A stretch of DNA of 64,000 nt, taken from the NCBI GenBank assembly GCA_947034885.2, contig OX344755.2, positions 26,047,052-26,111,051 of the forward strand. Direction: 5' to 3'. Shown here one piece after another: positions 22,236 to 34,177 of this stretch (position 1 is its first letter; each line of letters opens with the position of its first letter). The translations under genes and the position numbers were made by a program. The DNA comes from Thuidium tamariscinum (lineage: Eukaryota > Streptophyta > Bryopsida > Hypnales > Thuidiaceae). The notes beneath the pieces are model-generated. The model made no database searches, had not been told where the DNA came from, and saw only the letters and a list, made by a program, of their open reading frames with translations.

Positions 22236-23194
22236 TTAAACCCTAAAGCCATGAATTATGTTTTTTGGCAACATAGAAATTTCAGGCAGCTCACTATGAA
22301 TGGAGTTTTTAATTTTTTTTCTTTGAAATTTTTACAGAACATGTGTTCAAGGAGTAGCTTTAAGGCCCAACAATTTTCATAACTTTTGACTACATGGTTT
22401 AAAAATTATGGCATGATATGTTGTTTTCTTTGAACTACAGGTAGCCTCTGCAACAAAAAAAACTTCTTTAAAAATTGTTCTTTTAAGAAATACAACTTTG
22501 AAATAGGTTTATTGAGTTTTTATCTCTATGGAAAGCTTTGAATTATTCCATTTCAATAAATGAATCAAAAGTTATAAGGAATCTCAATTTGGAGTAGTTT
22601 GTAGATAGTTCTAGAATTTTTACTCTACAAAAAAGTTTGAAATTCTTTATTTAATTCAATTTTTAATATTTTTGAAAAAAAATTGAAACATTCTGTGAAG
22701 ATTTTTTATTACAATATTATAACCATTGGTATTGTCATTTTTCATTTTTATAAGTAAATTGTTCACAATTTAGTATTTTCAAGCATTTTCTAGTTATTTC
22801 TACTTATTATTCCACTTCCTATATGTTGTGCAATTCCAAATGATTTGAAATTTTTTGACCATATAGCCAACTTGAATTGTAAAATGAATTCAAAGAGTAG
22901 CCATCACTTTAAGTATTTTCTTAATACAAATGTGACCTTGTAAAGTATAGCTACTCGGATTTTTGCAAGGATAAAAAAAAGGATTTTTGCTAGTTCAAAT
23001 GTTAAAATATCTTGCAATCTACATAATGAAAGTTTCTGAAATTTTTTCCACATCTTTTGAAACCACCTAAGTACAAGATCCTATGGTTAAATATGTCAAA
23101 AAATGTTTTTTTTGAGAAAAATTGCACTTATACTAGTAATTGTAGTTTTGTAGTGATTTTTGTGGAAACATAGTCAAAAACCTTTAGGGGTTAA
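22236..23194 (+). mobile_element. TTAA-ended element, 959 bp
   Basis: The left end TTAAACCCTAAAGCC and right end CCTTTAGGGGTTAA lie at 22236 and 23194. The interior aligns by eye along its length with 36225-37157 (same orientation) and with 17663-18595 (inverted). Confidence 0.75.
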
Positions 23195-24155
23195 TGGACA
23201 CATTCTCATAAATGTTGTGTGTTTTATTGACATGACTAAAGCAAATGTATTGTACATAGGGTGATTGCAAGAAACACTTGTCCTTTTTTTTGTCCCCTTG
23301 ACTTGTACTAGGTATTTTTTTGTTCATAACTTTTTCATCTTTTGTTTGTTTGACTTGAAATTTGGAATGAAGGTGCACACTAAAGTTTTACATGTTGAGT
23401 AATTTTTTCAGTTTTTAAAAATTATTTTACTATTTTTAAACTACCTCCAATAAGGTGTCTACCTTCGCCATTTTGGGGGGATTTTAGTCCTGTTTTTGAC
23501 CCAAGAATGCAAATTTTGATTTGAAAATTGGAATGCAAGGACCTACAATGTGACAAAAACAATGTGACAAAAAGTGGTGTACCACCCAGGTCAATTAATT
23601 AGTCCCCCTGTGGCAACCTAGAAATCACGTTATAGGATTTTAAAAATAATATGAGGGAGAAGGGATCCATTCAATCCCCATTTTTTTTTGCTTAGTAGTA
23701 TAGCACCTAGTAAGGCTAAGATTGAAAACCGGAAAACAGTCTCTCGGAAGTGGATAAAAGTGTTAAGGAACAGGATCGAATCTAGACTCAAACGCCTCTA
23801 GCATCAAGAGACCGGATAGGTAATGAGTGCCTATCGAGGGCTAGAGATCGTTGGGAACTTTTTCCCACGTGACCAGGAAAGTTTAATCTAACGGTCAGAA
23901 ATAAATGCTGAGAAGAAAGTATAAGACCCGAGGGGCATTCCAGATCCTGCCACTTTACGGCTCGCAAATCAAGAAAGTGCATCCTGACTAAGAGAGAGTT
24001 ATCCGGGCTACCGAAGGAAGAGAGAGAAGGCAGTTCTGTCATCCGATCTAGTATAGACTCGAGTGGCCAGGATCACGGTGGTAGAGAGATAAGCGTTGAG
24101 AGATCAGGACAACCGAGGTAGGCTCTATCTAGTCAGTACATATAAGAGACGAGCG

Positions 24156-26276
24156 ATGGTAGGCAAAGAGGAAAAGGAAGTGAACCTCACGTTTTGGACT
24201 GTCAATCCAGTCCTGCCTAAGAAAGAACAAGAGAAGTTGGAGTTGGAGGAGGACCTCAAATAGATGGGATGCAAAGGTTTTTTAGGCTGGCCGTGGAACT
24301 TGAAGGATGAAGAGATGGTGATCGAGCTCCTGGAAGACCAATCCAATGAGTGGAAGGGGACGGTCCGGTCGCTGCTTGGAAAATGGACGGCAACTATGTG
24401 GTGAAGAGCATACCGCTTCAACCACGCCGGAGATGGGCTAGCCTCCCGGACGGACAAGTTCCACGTGAGTAAATTCCGGAGACCCATTACTCCAAAGGAT
24501 GGGTTTTCAGTGTCGGAGTGCTCCGCGCCTAGAGAGAGGAGAGTACTGCAATTTTTAGTAGCCATCCTTAGTCCAGAGAGGCCGAGTAGACTTACGGTCA
24601 CGTTGGTAAACACCATCTTTGGTGCATTGTCAGGAGACTAGAAGGTAGATTGGGGGATAGTGATGAGGGACCAGATGCTCAAGATGGTGAATGGGATAGG
24701 GAAATCAAAACCCTCTCCTATCTCACCTTTCTTGTTCCATCTATAACATTCCATGGACCTCTTGAGGGAGAATGAGAGGATTGTCTACGATGTGGATGCA
24801 GCTATGATAGAGTATGATATAGAGAATCCGAATGCTGAAGCAAGACCAAATGAGGAGTTCTTTGATCGAGAAGGTCAGTAGAGGAATACGAGGGTCTCCC
24901 TGAAAGTAAGGAAGGACCGGATGTAGTGGAGGATAACCTACCTATGGAGAACCCAGTCGTAGCAGAAGAGACTCAAGGGACAAACCCGGTCTGGGACCAG
25001 GATCCCTTGGAAAAGGATTATCAAGAACTTGGAGGAGTATAGAAGGCAGCATGAGGATGAGCGGAGGATACTACAAGGGTTATGCAAGGCCCTGGGCAGT
25101 ATCCCTCCCTCCAAAGTCATGGAGTACGTGGGCAGACTTATCTCGGAGGTTCACGAGAGAGCCGGAAAGGGAGAGGTAGAGAAGTTGGCCAGCCAAATAA
25201 TTGCCTTGAGACGGGAGTTACATCAGAAGTAGGCCGAGCTCAATGAAGAGAAGAGGCTCTCCACCCAAACCCGAAACATCCTTGGAGAAATCCAAGAGAT
25301 CATTACACATTCGGGCAAAGTCGTCAACAAAGCCATGTTGTTCGACTGGAAGGTGTTGGAAGCGGGCAAGCTAGTAGGCCCGCAACTCCTGACAGCATTG
25401 GTGGGCTACAACAAGAAAATGGAGACCACGTTGGAACAGTTGCGGGGAGTTATGGTGGAAGTGAGGGCGAGTTCCATCCCGGCCCCAAGACCAGAAGCAA
25501 TGCAAGCCGAGGAACCAAAGCCCCAGCCGACACCAACAACAGAAAAAAATGAAAAGGTGGTAGCGGAGCCGCCCAAGGAAGCAGAGAAGAGGGCTGAAGG
25601 TGTGGCTATCTAAGAGCCAAATCATCAAACCAAAACCAAAGACCCAAAGACGATGGAGCCAGAGAAGTTCAAGGGACCGGATCCGGAACCAAGTGTGCTA
25701 CAAGAGACCATCAGAAGTGTCTCCCCACCGCGGAAGGAGCCCAAGTTTATCGATTTGAGCGGCATCTCTCCATCCAAGTCCTCACCAACAATGTCGGTCA
25801 GATAGAGGGCCGGAAAAGTGGCCAAGGCTCCCATTCCATTCCGGCCTATATTGAAGACAGAATCAGGATCCGGGTCACCAGTCAAGGGACCAGTCTGAAT
25901 AATCGAGAAAGGGGAAGAATTGACGCCTCAGAATAAGGTAGTGCATCCACCATCCATCACCGGATTGATCAAGCGGAAGAACCGAGAGCCCTAGTTGGTG
26001 AAGAAGAAAGCCCGAGTGGAGGAAAAAGAGGACAAGAGTGACGAGGAAGATGAAGACTCGAAGGAGGAGTTCGGTTTCAATGATGAGTCGGATCAGTACT
26101 CGGATGTTGATCAGGCTTTGGCGGAGATTAGGCAGAGTCGGGCAAAAGCAAGAAGTAAGGCCAAGCCGAAGGCAAAACCGGTTCGCATGTTCTGGTCTCT
26201 AATTGGAAAGAAGCAACCGGCCCGAAAAGGTGCCAACAGGACAGAGGAGTCGCCTACCAAGCGATTTAAGAAGTAG
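24156..26276 (+). pseudogene. Retroelement gag-like ORF, degenerate, copy 1
   Basis: From ATG 24156 to TAG 26274-26276 most of the sequence is readable in one frame with about ten in-frame stops; roughly 24870-25030 reads better in another frame. The N-terminal part has WPWNLKDEEMVIELLEDQSN and GLASRTDKF, the middle has KVDWGIVMRDQMLKMV and GIGKSKPSPISPFLFHL, then come charged helices (from 25029) and a Pro/Glu-rich linker. The C-terminus is acidic then Lys/Arg-rich (25995-26276). The first half matches the fragment at 59516-59993. The layout (structured head, coiled middle, basic tail) fits a gag-like or plant retroelement-specific protein, but no reverse transcriptase or zinc knuckle was found. 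Identity is by layout and copy number only. Confidence 0.5.
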
Positions 26277-26745
26277 GGGGATTAATTTTAGGCAGATAGG
26301 GAAGGCGACTGCATGATAGCTATAGCAGGACATATTTAGATTATAACTTTTTGAACTTAGATTGGATCCAGTTTTATAGGATCTGAGATCCAATTTTGAT
26401 GGGTATTTTTGGATTTTAGTGGAAGTCAACTTGCCCAAGTTGTAAGGGAATGCAGCATAGCATTCTCTGGGTTGTTGTTGATTCCACCTGCACTTTTAGG
26501 TTATTCTTGAAGCTATTTAGTATTTAAATCCAAGTTGTAGTTGAATCTAGTGTACATTTTGATATCTTGTTTTCGCAAGTTTTTGGTGTTGCAAATACAA
26601 ATCAGACTCTTTCTGATTCATTCTGAGTGGACTGTGTACACTTGACCTTGTCAAAGTCGTGTTGGGACGGTTAGGATTGCAGCCTTGTGTAGAGAGAAAG
26701 TGTGCCCAAATACTGAATTTATCTAGTCTCTGGAATTGAAGTGAA

Positions 26746-27481
26746 GGGTCATTGCAAGAAAGATCGACCGATTTATGTAGCGTTTTCCACAATATTGCTG
26801 AAATTTTCGGGAGTACTGTATAATTAAAAAAATAATTTTTAAAAAATGTGAAAAATATGTTTTATGTATATACCTCTAAGAAGAAGGTACCCTAGGAAGG
26901 AAAAGTGTATAAAAATTCTCTAAGTAGGAGAACTAGAAAAGTGCAAATTTTCATGAAAATAGGTACTTTGACATTTTAATTTGTAAGAAATAGGAAAAAG
27001 AATTTTTTTTAAAACTAAAAATTGGAAATTTGGGAGAAATTTATGATGAAGATATTTCACCAAAAGAATGATCTCAAAACCATTTTAGGGTTCAAAAGTA
27101 TGCGCGCAAGGGAGGCCTGTTCGCACACATGTAGAGGAAAGAGAATAATGATTTTTGAGATTTCCTTTGGTAGAAACATGCCTAACTAGTATGGAAATAG
27201 GCTACAAAAATTTTAGCTTTAGATTATTAATTTTGGATTCTCTCCAGTACTAAAAATCCCTAAAGTAACTGCAAAGTGTGACAAATTAGCTTAATTGAAA
27301 TTTAATTATAAAATGATTTTTGAAAATTTATAAAAAATAAGGAATTTGATTGTTGTCATATCAGACATCTTCAGTCAAAATTTCAAGTTGATATGGTTCA
27401 TACTTTAAAAGTTATAATCAATAACAACTCTGTCATTCAAAGTGTGACGCAAAATAGTACCGATCTTTCTTGCAATCACCC
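26746..27481. mobile_element. Non-autonomous TIR element, 736 bp
   Basis: The left end is GGGTCATTGCAAGAAAGATC and the right end the inverse of GGGTGATTGCAAGAAAGATC, about 20 of 21 bases matching. The interior is AT-rich and non-coding. No convincing target duplication was found. It interrupts the 3' side of the gag-like unit, whose remains may continue at 27490-28240. Confidence 0.7.
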
Positions 27482-27489
27482 TAAATTTG

Positions 27490-28240
27490 GTTTTGATTGA
27501 AGGCTTGTGTGGGATCTCTCAGTATAGTTTGGAGCAAGTCTACAAAGTAATCTTTAGAGATAGCCACTCATAGAGTTTGGGTTTGAGTCCGGCCGAATGT
27601 CAACTGAAAAGTGATGAGGTCTCTTTAGATGAAAGAAGGACTCGTGAAGGATATAGCTCTCCCGTTTAAGCTTACTCCCTTATTCTGCCAGGATTCAGGA
27701 CTAACTCGGTAATCTGTCATTGTAGTACTTGTTAGGAGCAGATAGGAGTGCTTGCGTGACTTGCTGGACCGGACCCGTTCCGGACTAGTTGTGAAGTATT
27801 CCGGGTTGATAGAATTTATCTTGTTAAACTTCCTTTTTATTTTATAGTGGAACTTCTGACACTTTAAAACTTGAAGGGTAGGAATAGGCTTCCTTCTTGA
27901 ATACCCAAAAGAGCAGATTCCTCTTGTTACAGAGGTTAAACTTACAACTGGTGACTTAATTAGGAACAAGACCGAATCTCAGTTTCCGGTCTGCATTTCC
28001 ATATTCGGAAAGAGTAGTAAGAAAAATCTAAACATGCAGATATAAATGGAGGGAAAATCCTCTGCAGTTAGAAGAGCGATTTCATTCTGGTCAAGATTAA
28101 AAGTCAGAAAGTACTTAGACTGGATCAGGATCAGACTTTTGCTTGGTGTTTTTGTTTTGACTACCATTGTAATATTCCGGTCTCTAGTAGACTTACAAAC
28201 TAAATTTTTTGGGAATGATACACGAGTCACTTTAAGGTTA
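27490..28240. other. Possible 3' remains of the gag-like unit
   Basis: Base composition here is closer to 24000-26280 than to the AT-rich flanks, but no protein can be supported in any frame. Confidence 0.3.
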
Positions 28241-28429
28241 ACTTAGAACATTCTAACACCTTAAAGAAGGAATTGTGCTTTCCTATGCTACGACACCCCC
28301 CCCCCTCCTCTCTCAAAAAATTTACAAGCCATTGATTTAAAAACAAAAACAAAAAAACTTACCTTTATAATCACTGTTGATTTCTCAAAAATCCCCAAGC
28401 ATTGATCGCATAAGACTTAATTTGAACCG

Positions 28430-28590
28430 TTCCAATACGGATATAGATACGGATACCCTACATATATTATACGGATTATATGGATATGGTCCAGATATGG
28501 TCCAGATATGGTCCACATACAAATATAAATACGAATATGAATATAGATACAAATATAGATACAAATACCAATATAGGATCACTTGTCCCA
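28430..28590. repeat. Short-period tandem repeat
   Basis: TATGGTCCAGA occurs three times near 28490-28520, flanked by many degenerate GATACGGATA and ACAAATATAGAT units. ORFs across it in both strands are low-complexity and not genes. Confidence 0.85.
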
Positions 28591-28742
28591 TAATGTTTGT
28601 CAACTAGTTGGTTTCAAAAACTTACAAGAGGAGAAGAGGGGGAGGGAAATGAAGATTTTAAGATTTTAAATTTTAAATTCATTGGCATGTAAGAACATGC
28701 CAAGTGTACTAAATCCAAATTAAAATTTTAAATTTTTTAGAA

Positions 28743-28810
28743 TTGGTAGTTATTGCCACTTTTGGATACATTGTTTATACAATGTATCCAAAAGTGGCAG
28801 TAACTGCCAA
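28743..28810. repeat. Near-perfect hairpin, 32-bp arms and 4-nt loop
   Basis: The arms 28743-28774 and 28779-28810 pair at 30 of 32 positions with loop TTAT; the inner 20 or so pairs (GCCACTTTTGGATACATTGT) are perfect. It could be a small foldback element. Confidence 0.85.
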
Positions 28811-29663
28811 CTCCATTTTTAATAAAGTTACACAAGTCTAAAAGATATTTTTTGAAAATATTATATTGTCCAACTTCTACATGTGCTCAAATTGCATTGC
28901 CTTTGAGCAAGTGTGGAGAATACAATTAAATTTTTCCAAAGATGAAAATTGTTAGAGAGGAAAATCTCTAATTTAGAAAAAATTCATTATTTTATTGAAT
29001 TTTATTGAATTTTTTAAATATTTTTAAAAAATCAAAGAAAAAAGTGTCTATTTTTGTTGTATTTTCTATTGTCCTTTTTGTGTTAACTTTTAGAGGTAAA
29101 TTTTCTTAGGTCTGAATTTTGAGAGACATAATATTTTCATTGCTCTTCAAATTATCCATATTTTATTTTATTTAAAAAAAATTTATTCCGAAAGTCACAA
29201 GACTCATGGAAATAGGCCATTTTGAGACAAAACGGGTAAGAGTTTCTTGCAATGACCTTGTAACAATAGCCAAGCTATACATTGAACTAGTTGTACCTAC
29301 TACAAATGATAGAAGGAACAAAACCTATAAAAAATGTAGAATGTACATCAATCATATGTGTCCATTATTTATAATCTAATACTAGATGCAATAGATCCTT
29401 TATTAACTAAGTGGGACCAAATGAACATTCTTCTTAGCACATGATAAACCAACTAGAAAAAAAATCTCCAATGATATGTGTACATTGCTTAAGGCAAAGT
29501 TTATTATTTTTCTATCATGTATGTAAGGATGTACACAAATAGCAATAAAATACTAAATTGTGTTTGCACATATATTAGATTTGGATGTGTTTAGAGGCTA
29601 ATTGGTATGTATCAAATCTTGTTATTATAATTCTAATGTATTTATTGAATTTATTGGGACCTC

Positions 29664-30602
29664 GGGGAGGACACTTCTCGTTTTTTAATAACCTACGTGC
29701 AGTAGAATATAGGGTACATTTAAATAATCTTAGGTAAAATTTATAAGAAATTTACATATAAATTAGAGGACATTAAAAGTGGCATGTCCTTTATAAGTAA
29801 TATAGGCAACCGAAAAATATGGTCCAATAGAATTTAGATAGATATAAATTAGGGGCAAAAGAATGGGATCCTAGGAAAAAAATTTAGTAGGTTCAATTAA
29901 TATTTATGGTACTAGTCAGATACAACTCAAGATACAAGTACTATAGTGTATCTACAGCTCATCAAGTACTGTGGTATATCTACAACTCATCTACGGCATA
30001 TCTTTAAGTCATATCTAACTCCATTGATGTTTGTAATCTGGTTGGGTGCAAGAGTTCGTGCTATGAACAACCTCTCTTAAGTTTGGGTAGCACCATGTCA
30101 TAGAGCTTGATTTTGTTTTTTCACATGTGATAGAGGGCATTAGAACGGCATATTTTTGATGTAATTTTTTTATATGAGGCATATATTTGTGGTCATAGTT
30201 CACAGATGAACTTCATCTCTGTGTTTTTAAACACATTTTTGTCCCTAAAACCTCTTCAATACTTTTTCAACCCTAATGTCTTGCTTTTCATGCATGTATT
30301 TGTGTTGTATTTGTATTCATGCATTGTTATAACTTGAATCTTTTTTTCTATAAGGTATTTGTTAGTCACTTGTATATTCATTATTTTTTTTGTTAGTTTT
30401 TTTCCTTACAAAGAAAATAGCCTCTAATATATTCCTTTGGCCTACATATTAGAAGTAATGATAGATATGATAATATGGGTAATTTTTTTGCTTTATGTAA
30501 TAATAGGGGTCCTTTAAATGCTTTCTAGGAGGTAAATAGCCCTCCAAAAAATACCCCACTGCCGCACGTGGGTCCTCCAAATACACAAGAAGTATCCCCC
30601 CC
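29664..30602. mobile_element. GGGGAGGACAC-ended element, 939 bp
   Basis: The left end GGGGAGGACACTTCTCG with ACCTACGTGCAGTAG pairs with the inverse at 30560-30602 (CTGCCGCACGTGGGTCC and then a CCCCC end). ATTGGGAC occurs just outside both ends (29653-29660 and 30606-30613), three bases away on each side. The interior is AT-rich, non-coding. The same ends occur at 44422-44999. End style and repeat length would fit a Mutator-like or hAT-type MITE. Confidence 0.7.
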
Positions 30603-32600
30603 AAAATTGGGACTATAAAAAAATAAAATGTATGTTGAAACCAACTTCATTCTTAGTGGTTAATCTAAGTACACCAAATAGTGTTTTATAAGTCCCCACT
30701 TTTTCACTTGGGAATTTTTTTTAAATTTAAAATTTTATTGCTAAGTTTCATAGATCAAAACCCTAGAAAAACAATGTAAATATTGATTACGATGATATAG
30801 TACATCCAACCACATTACTAAAATTAAATATAAATAGATAGTACCTAGCTAATAACAAAATATATTATAAATGGGTGACTTCACATCAACTATTTTTTGA
30901 AAAGCAACAATCAATTTCTAACCATAACCTTCATTTATTCTAGAAAAATATAAAATTGCCCCGAAATAAACATTCAACATTCATTTGCATATCAAGAAGC
31001 ACTTCCTACCAACTACAATCAAGCTATTGTTATGCATGATTTATGTACTATCAACTATTCTACCACTTCAAATTCATATCACACCTATACATCTTCATGC
31101 AATCCAAACAAATACACTTATATAATGTATGTGGTAAATTTTCATTACTATTATGAAGGACAAATTACCATGGTTATGAAAACAATTACTACATGCATAC
31201 GAATCAATTTGCAACTATTGAAACCCCCTTACATAAATTGGTTCAATGGTCAAAGACTTCAAGGAAATACGAACTATACTACCAACTTGAAATAACAATT
31301 TTTGAAGTTCTTTAGATGAAACTATGGAAGTATGTTGAATATATAGTAATTGTTGGTGAATATATATATATAAGTGCACCCTTACAAAAAATTTAGTTAC
31401 CTTTTATCTTTGCTTTGGTATACTAATCTACATGCATTGTAAAACAAGCACTAATATATGGTAGTGCTCTAGTGCACAACTTCAATAGTCTTTTTTTTTT
31501 TAGAAGTATATAGTCAAAGGATGGGGAGTAATTATTAGCAATATGCACTTAATAAAGCTCAAGTACCAATTGTCAATTATGTCAATATGCTCATATCGTA
31601 TAGTAATTGTTTTTAATTGGTGGTTCATAAATAATTGTAGTAATGTTTGACCTAAATAGCTCCATCATTGGTTAATGTAGCAAACTTTATGCTCATTAGG
31701 AACTACAGTCATTTATGTAAGTAGAAATTTTGCATTAAGAGAGGTTTGATTATATATATATAAAACTAGTTCTCAATTGCTTCAAACTATTTGTCTCTAA
31801 TATAAGGCCAAAATCTCCATCAATATTCATTTTCTAAATTTTTTGACTATAGAATCCTTTTGTTAATTTGTTCAAATATATTGCACCTAAATTTCAAAGA
31901 AAATATCTCCATTGATTCCAAGTTCAATGTGCCTAAATTTCAAAATCATATAGGTTTTTCTAGCTTTTTTGAAAAGTGAAGTTATGTCTTTCCACATTTC
32001 TAGAAAAAAACACTCACAGCTATATTCTATAACTTGAAAATGGGTTGAAAATATATGGAAAAAAATTCAACCAAAAATACTTTGAAATTTGTATTTAAAA
32101 AAATTATAAATTAAAAGGTAGTATTTGATGAAAGAAAAAAAACATGATGCTAATAGCTTTCACAAAAAGTCAAGAATTATTACTTCCAATGGTGAGCTTG
32201 ATGGTAAGAATGCTCTTACAAACAATTGATGTCTTCTTCTTTTAGGGGGAAATTTTCAAAATTGAGAATAAAAGATGACTTATTAGGTTTTTTCTATCTT
32301 GATTGCTCACAAAATAAATAACTTTCACTTCATTATTCAAAATTGAATGATTTCTTCAAACTTCAGCAACATATATTGAAATGACATGATACAAAGCTTT
32401 ACACTTAGATATGATGATTTGAATCCGTTCTCTAAAATTCATACAAAATTTTCAAATTATGAAGTTAATAAAACTTGCCTAGACTTTAAAAAAACTTTAA
32501 GTTAAGTAGTCTTCTTGATCCTTTAGGAATTAAGAACTTGATATGGGAGTGGTTGGATGCAAGATGAACAACCTCTTCATTTCGGGTAACTCCACCCCCA
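30603..32600. other. AT-rich region, no gene seen
   Basis: Short TA runs lie near 31360 and 31750. CTTTAGGAATTAA at 32521-32533 resembles a TTAA-family right end, but no matching left end was found. Confidence 0.5.
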
Positions 32601-33308
32601 CACCAATCAACAAAGAAAAATGATCCCGTATTCCCCAATCCTACGTTCAAAGTCCCACATGTGGTTTGGATACAGTGTTGGTTTGAGAGACACGGTTGGT
32701 TTGGGGTGCCCTGTATCTGAAGTCTTACTGAAGCCCGATTTCAGCCAAGTGGCACATAACGCGTGTCAGCTTCTGCTTCATCGTCTACATCTTACCCTCA
32801 TTCGCTTCGGGGAAACCAAATCCTCAGTCCCCAGTCCCCACATTCTCACGAACGTTGTCAGCAGCTGGTTATCAGCATCAAGTTATAGGCAGGTTCATTT
32901 TTCGAACCTTGTGTGCAAGTCTTTAACACCGTGTGTGCGCTTGTCATTTACATTTCTGAGCGGAACAGGAAACCTTCGTTTTTGGACTGGGGTTGTGAAA
33001 GTCAGCAATCTCTCAAAGGTAACAGATATTGCTGTAGAGGAGCTCATATCTGAAGTTCTCGCGTTTTGATGTGTTTCACGGTTTCTCGTTTTGTGCACGC
33101 AGCGAGTGTTTAGACTTATCTAGGGTTTTTAGTTTAGCCTTGTCTGTTGGTAAGCCGGAGGGTTTGGTTGTGGATGTGCGTGACTTCGCTGGGATGCGCC
33201 GGGTTTGCATTTTCTTCTGCGCTTGTGGCCACCCCTAGAAAGTGACTTCTGTTCATTGGCTGCAATGGGGTTTTGTTGACACGGCTGGCACACGCAGTTT
33301 GCAGGACC
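32601..33308 (+). promoter_or_regulatory. Upstream region and leader of the Tudor-like gene
   Basis: Composition becomes GC-richer from about 32610. A 149-codon ORF (32620-33069) is probably chance. A leader near 33100-33308 is likely, but no TATA box stands out. Confidence 0.35.
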
Positions 33309-34177
33309 ATGGCGAAACCGGAATTCGACGCAGGGGATCGAGTGTCGTGGAACTACGGGGTAGGGAAGGGCACGGGGCATATCGTGGAGAGGGTGACCAA
33401 AACCACCAAGCTGTATGGGAAGAACTTCAAGGCCACTCCGGAAGAACCCAAGTACCGCATCAAGAGTGACAAAGGCAAGACTCCGTTTTGCATGTCTGCT
33501 CTTGCATTTCCAGTATACGCAGTCTGCAGTTTTTTCGCCCTGTTAATTATGTCCTCATGAAAATGTGTGTTCGCCACAGCTGGATTTACTACTTGCTTGC
33601 GCTTGAGAGCTCTAAGTTTGTACCATAGAGGACGCGGAGGAAGTTTACATCACTCACCCTATATAATGCGAAGCAAGTAGGGTTTGTTTGCAGGCCGTAA
33701 TGCGGCGAGGGTGTGCAGGCATGACTGATGATGTTTTTGCGGCAAAGCGGGTCCCGAAGTGTTGATGTCATCTCTATCAGCAAATGCTAGACTGGATGAC
33801 TTTGAAATTGCATTAGGAATTCAAACGTCGTAATTACAGCCTGATCATTTATAGATTTGGTTCGTGTACCCAAAGATCTCTACATGGCTCTTTACATCTC
33901 CCGAGAATCACACTCTACTCCCTTATATGTTTCAATGCTTGCTTGTCTAGTGTCGTCTACCTCCCGGAATGATGATTTGATCTATTTCCCTCCATTGTTG
34001 ATGAAAATTTATATGTAAGGGGTGCTGTGTGTTGTGTTGTGTACAGGAAAGGAGCTGATCCGGAACCCGGAGTCCTTGCAGATTTTGAAGGAGGAAGCTG
34101 GTGATAAAAATGTGCAGGAAGAGACAGAGGATGCACAGGAAGGGACCAGTGAGAACGAGGAGGATGAAAAGAAGTGA
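33309..34177 (+). CDS. Small Tudor-type (DUF2945-like) protein, 98 aa, two exons
   Basis: Exon 1 is 33309-33474 and exon 2 is 34047-34177. The join gives 98 residues with a stop at 34175-34177. The intron starts with GC (AAAG|GCAAGA) and ends GTACAG, a GC-AG intron; the reading frame passes exactly (SDKG|KELIRN). The N-terminal 55 residues (MAKPEFDAGDRVSWNYGVGK, then GHIVERV and KYRIKSD) match the short Tudor-like fold called hypervirulence-associated protein or DUF2945. That name comes from fungi and does not imply a role in disease here. The tail is acidic (EEETEDAQEG type). Its function in plants is unknown; binding of peptides or nucleic acid is a guess. If the intron is retained the protein ends after about 83 residues. 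Confidence 0.8.

Larger units (their letters stand above)
23259..29257. mobile_element. Composite TIR element with GGGTGATTGCAAGAAAC ends (tentative)
   Basis: The left end GGGTGATTGCAAGAAACACTT at 23259 pairs with the inverse AGGTCATTGCAAGAAACTCTT ending at 29257, a better match than to the inner copies. The 6-kb span holds the gag-like pseudogene and a 736-bp related element. Flanks share TTGTA but no clean target duplication, so the outer pairing could be chance association of two separate copies. Confidence 0.35.

Noticed and set aside
23259-29257. Tc1/mariner assignment from TA at both outer flanks
   Set aside because: Two matching bases are not evidence, and the inner copy does not share the pattern.
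32620-33069. 149-codon ORF upstream of the Tudor-like gene
   Set aside because: No recognisable domain, ends before the gene's start; more likely promoter and leader.
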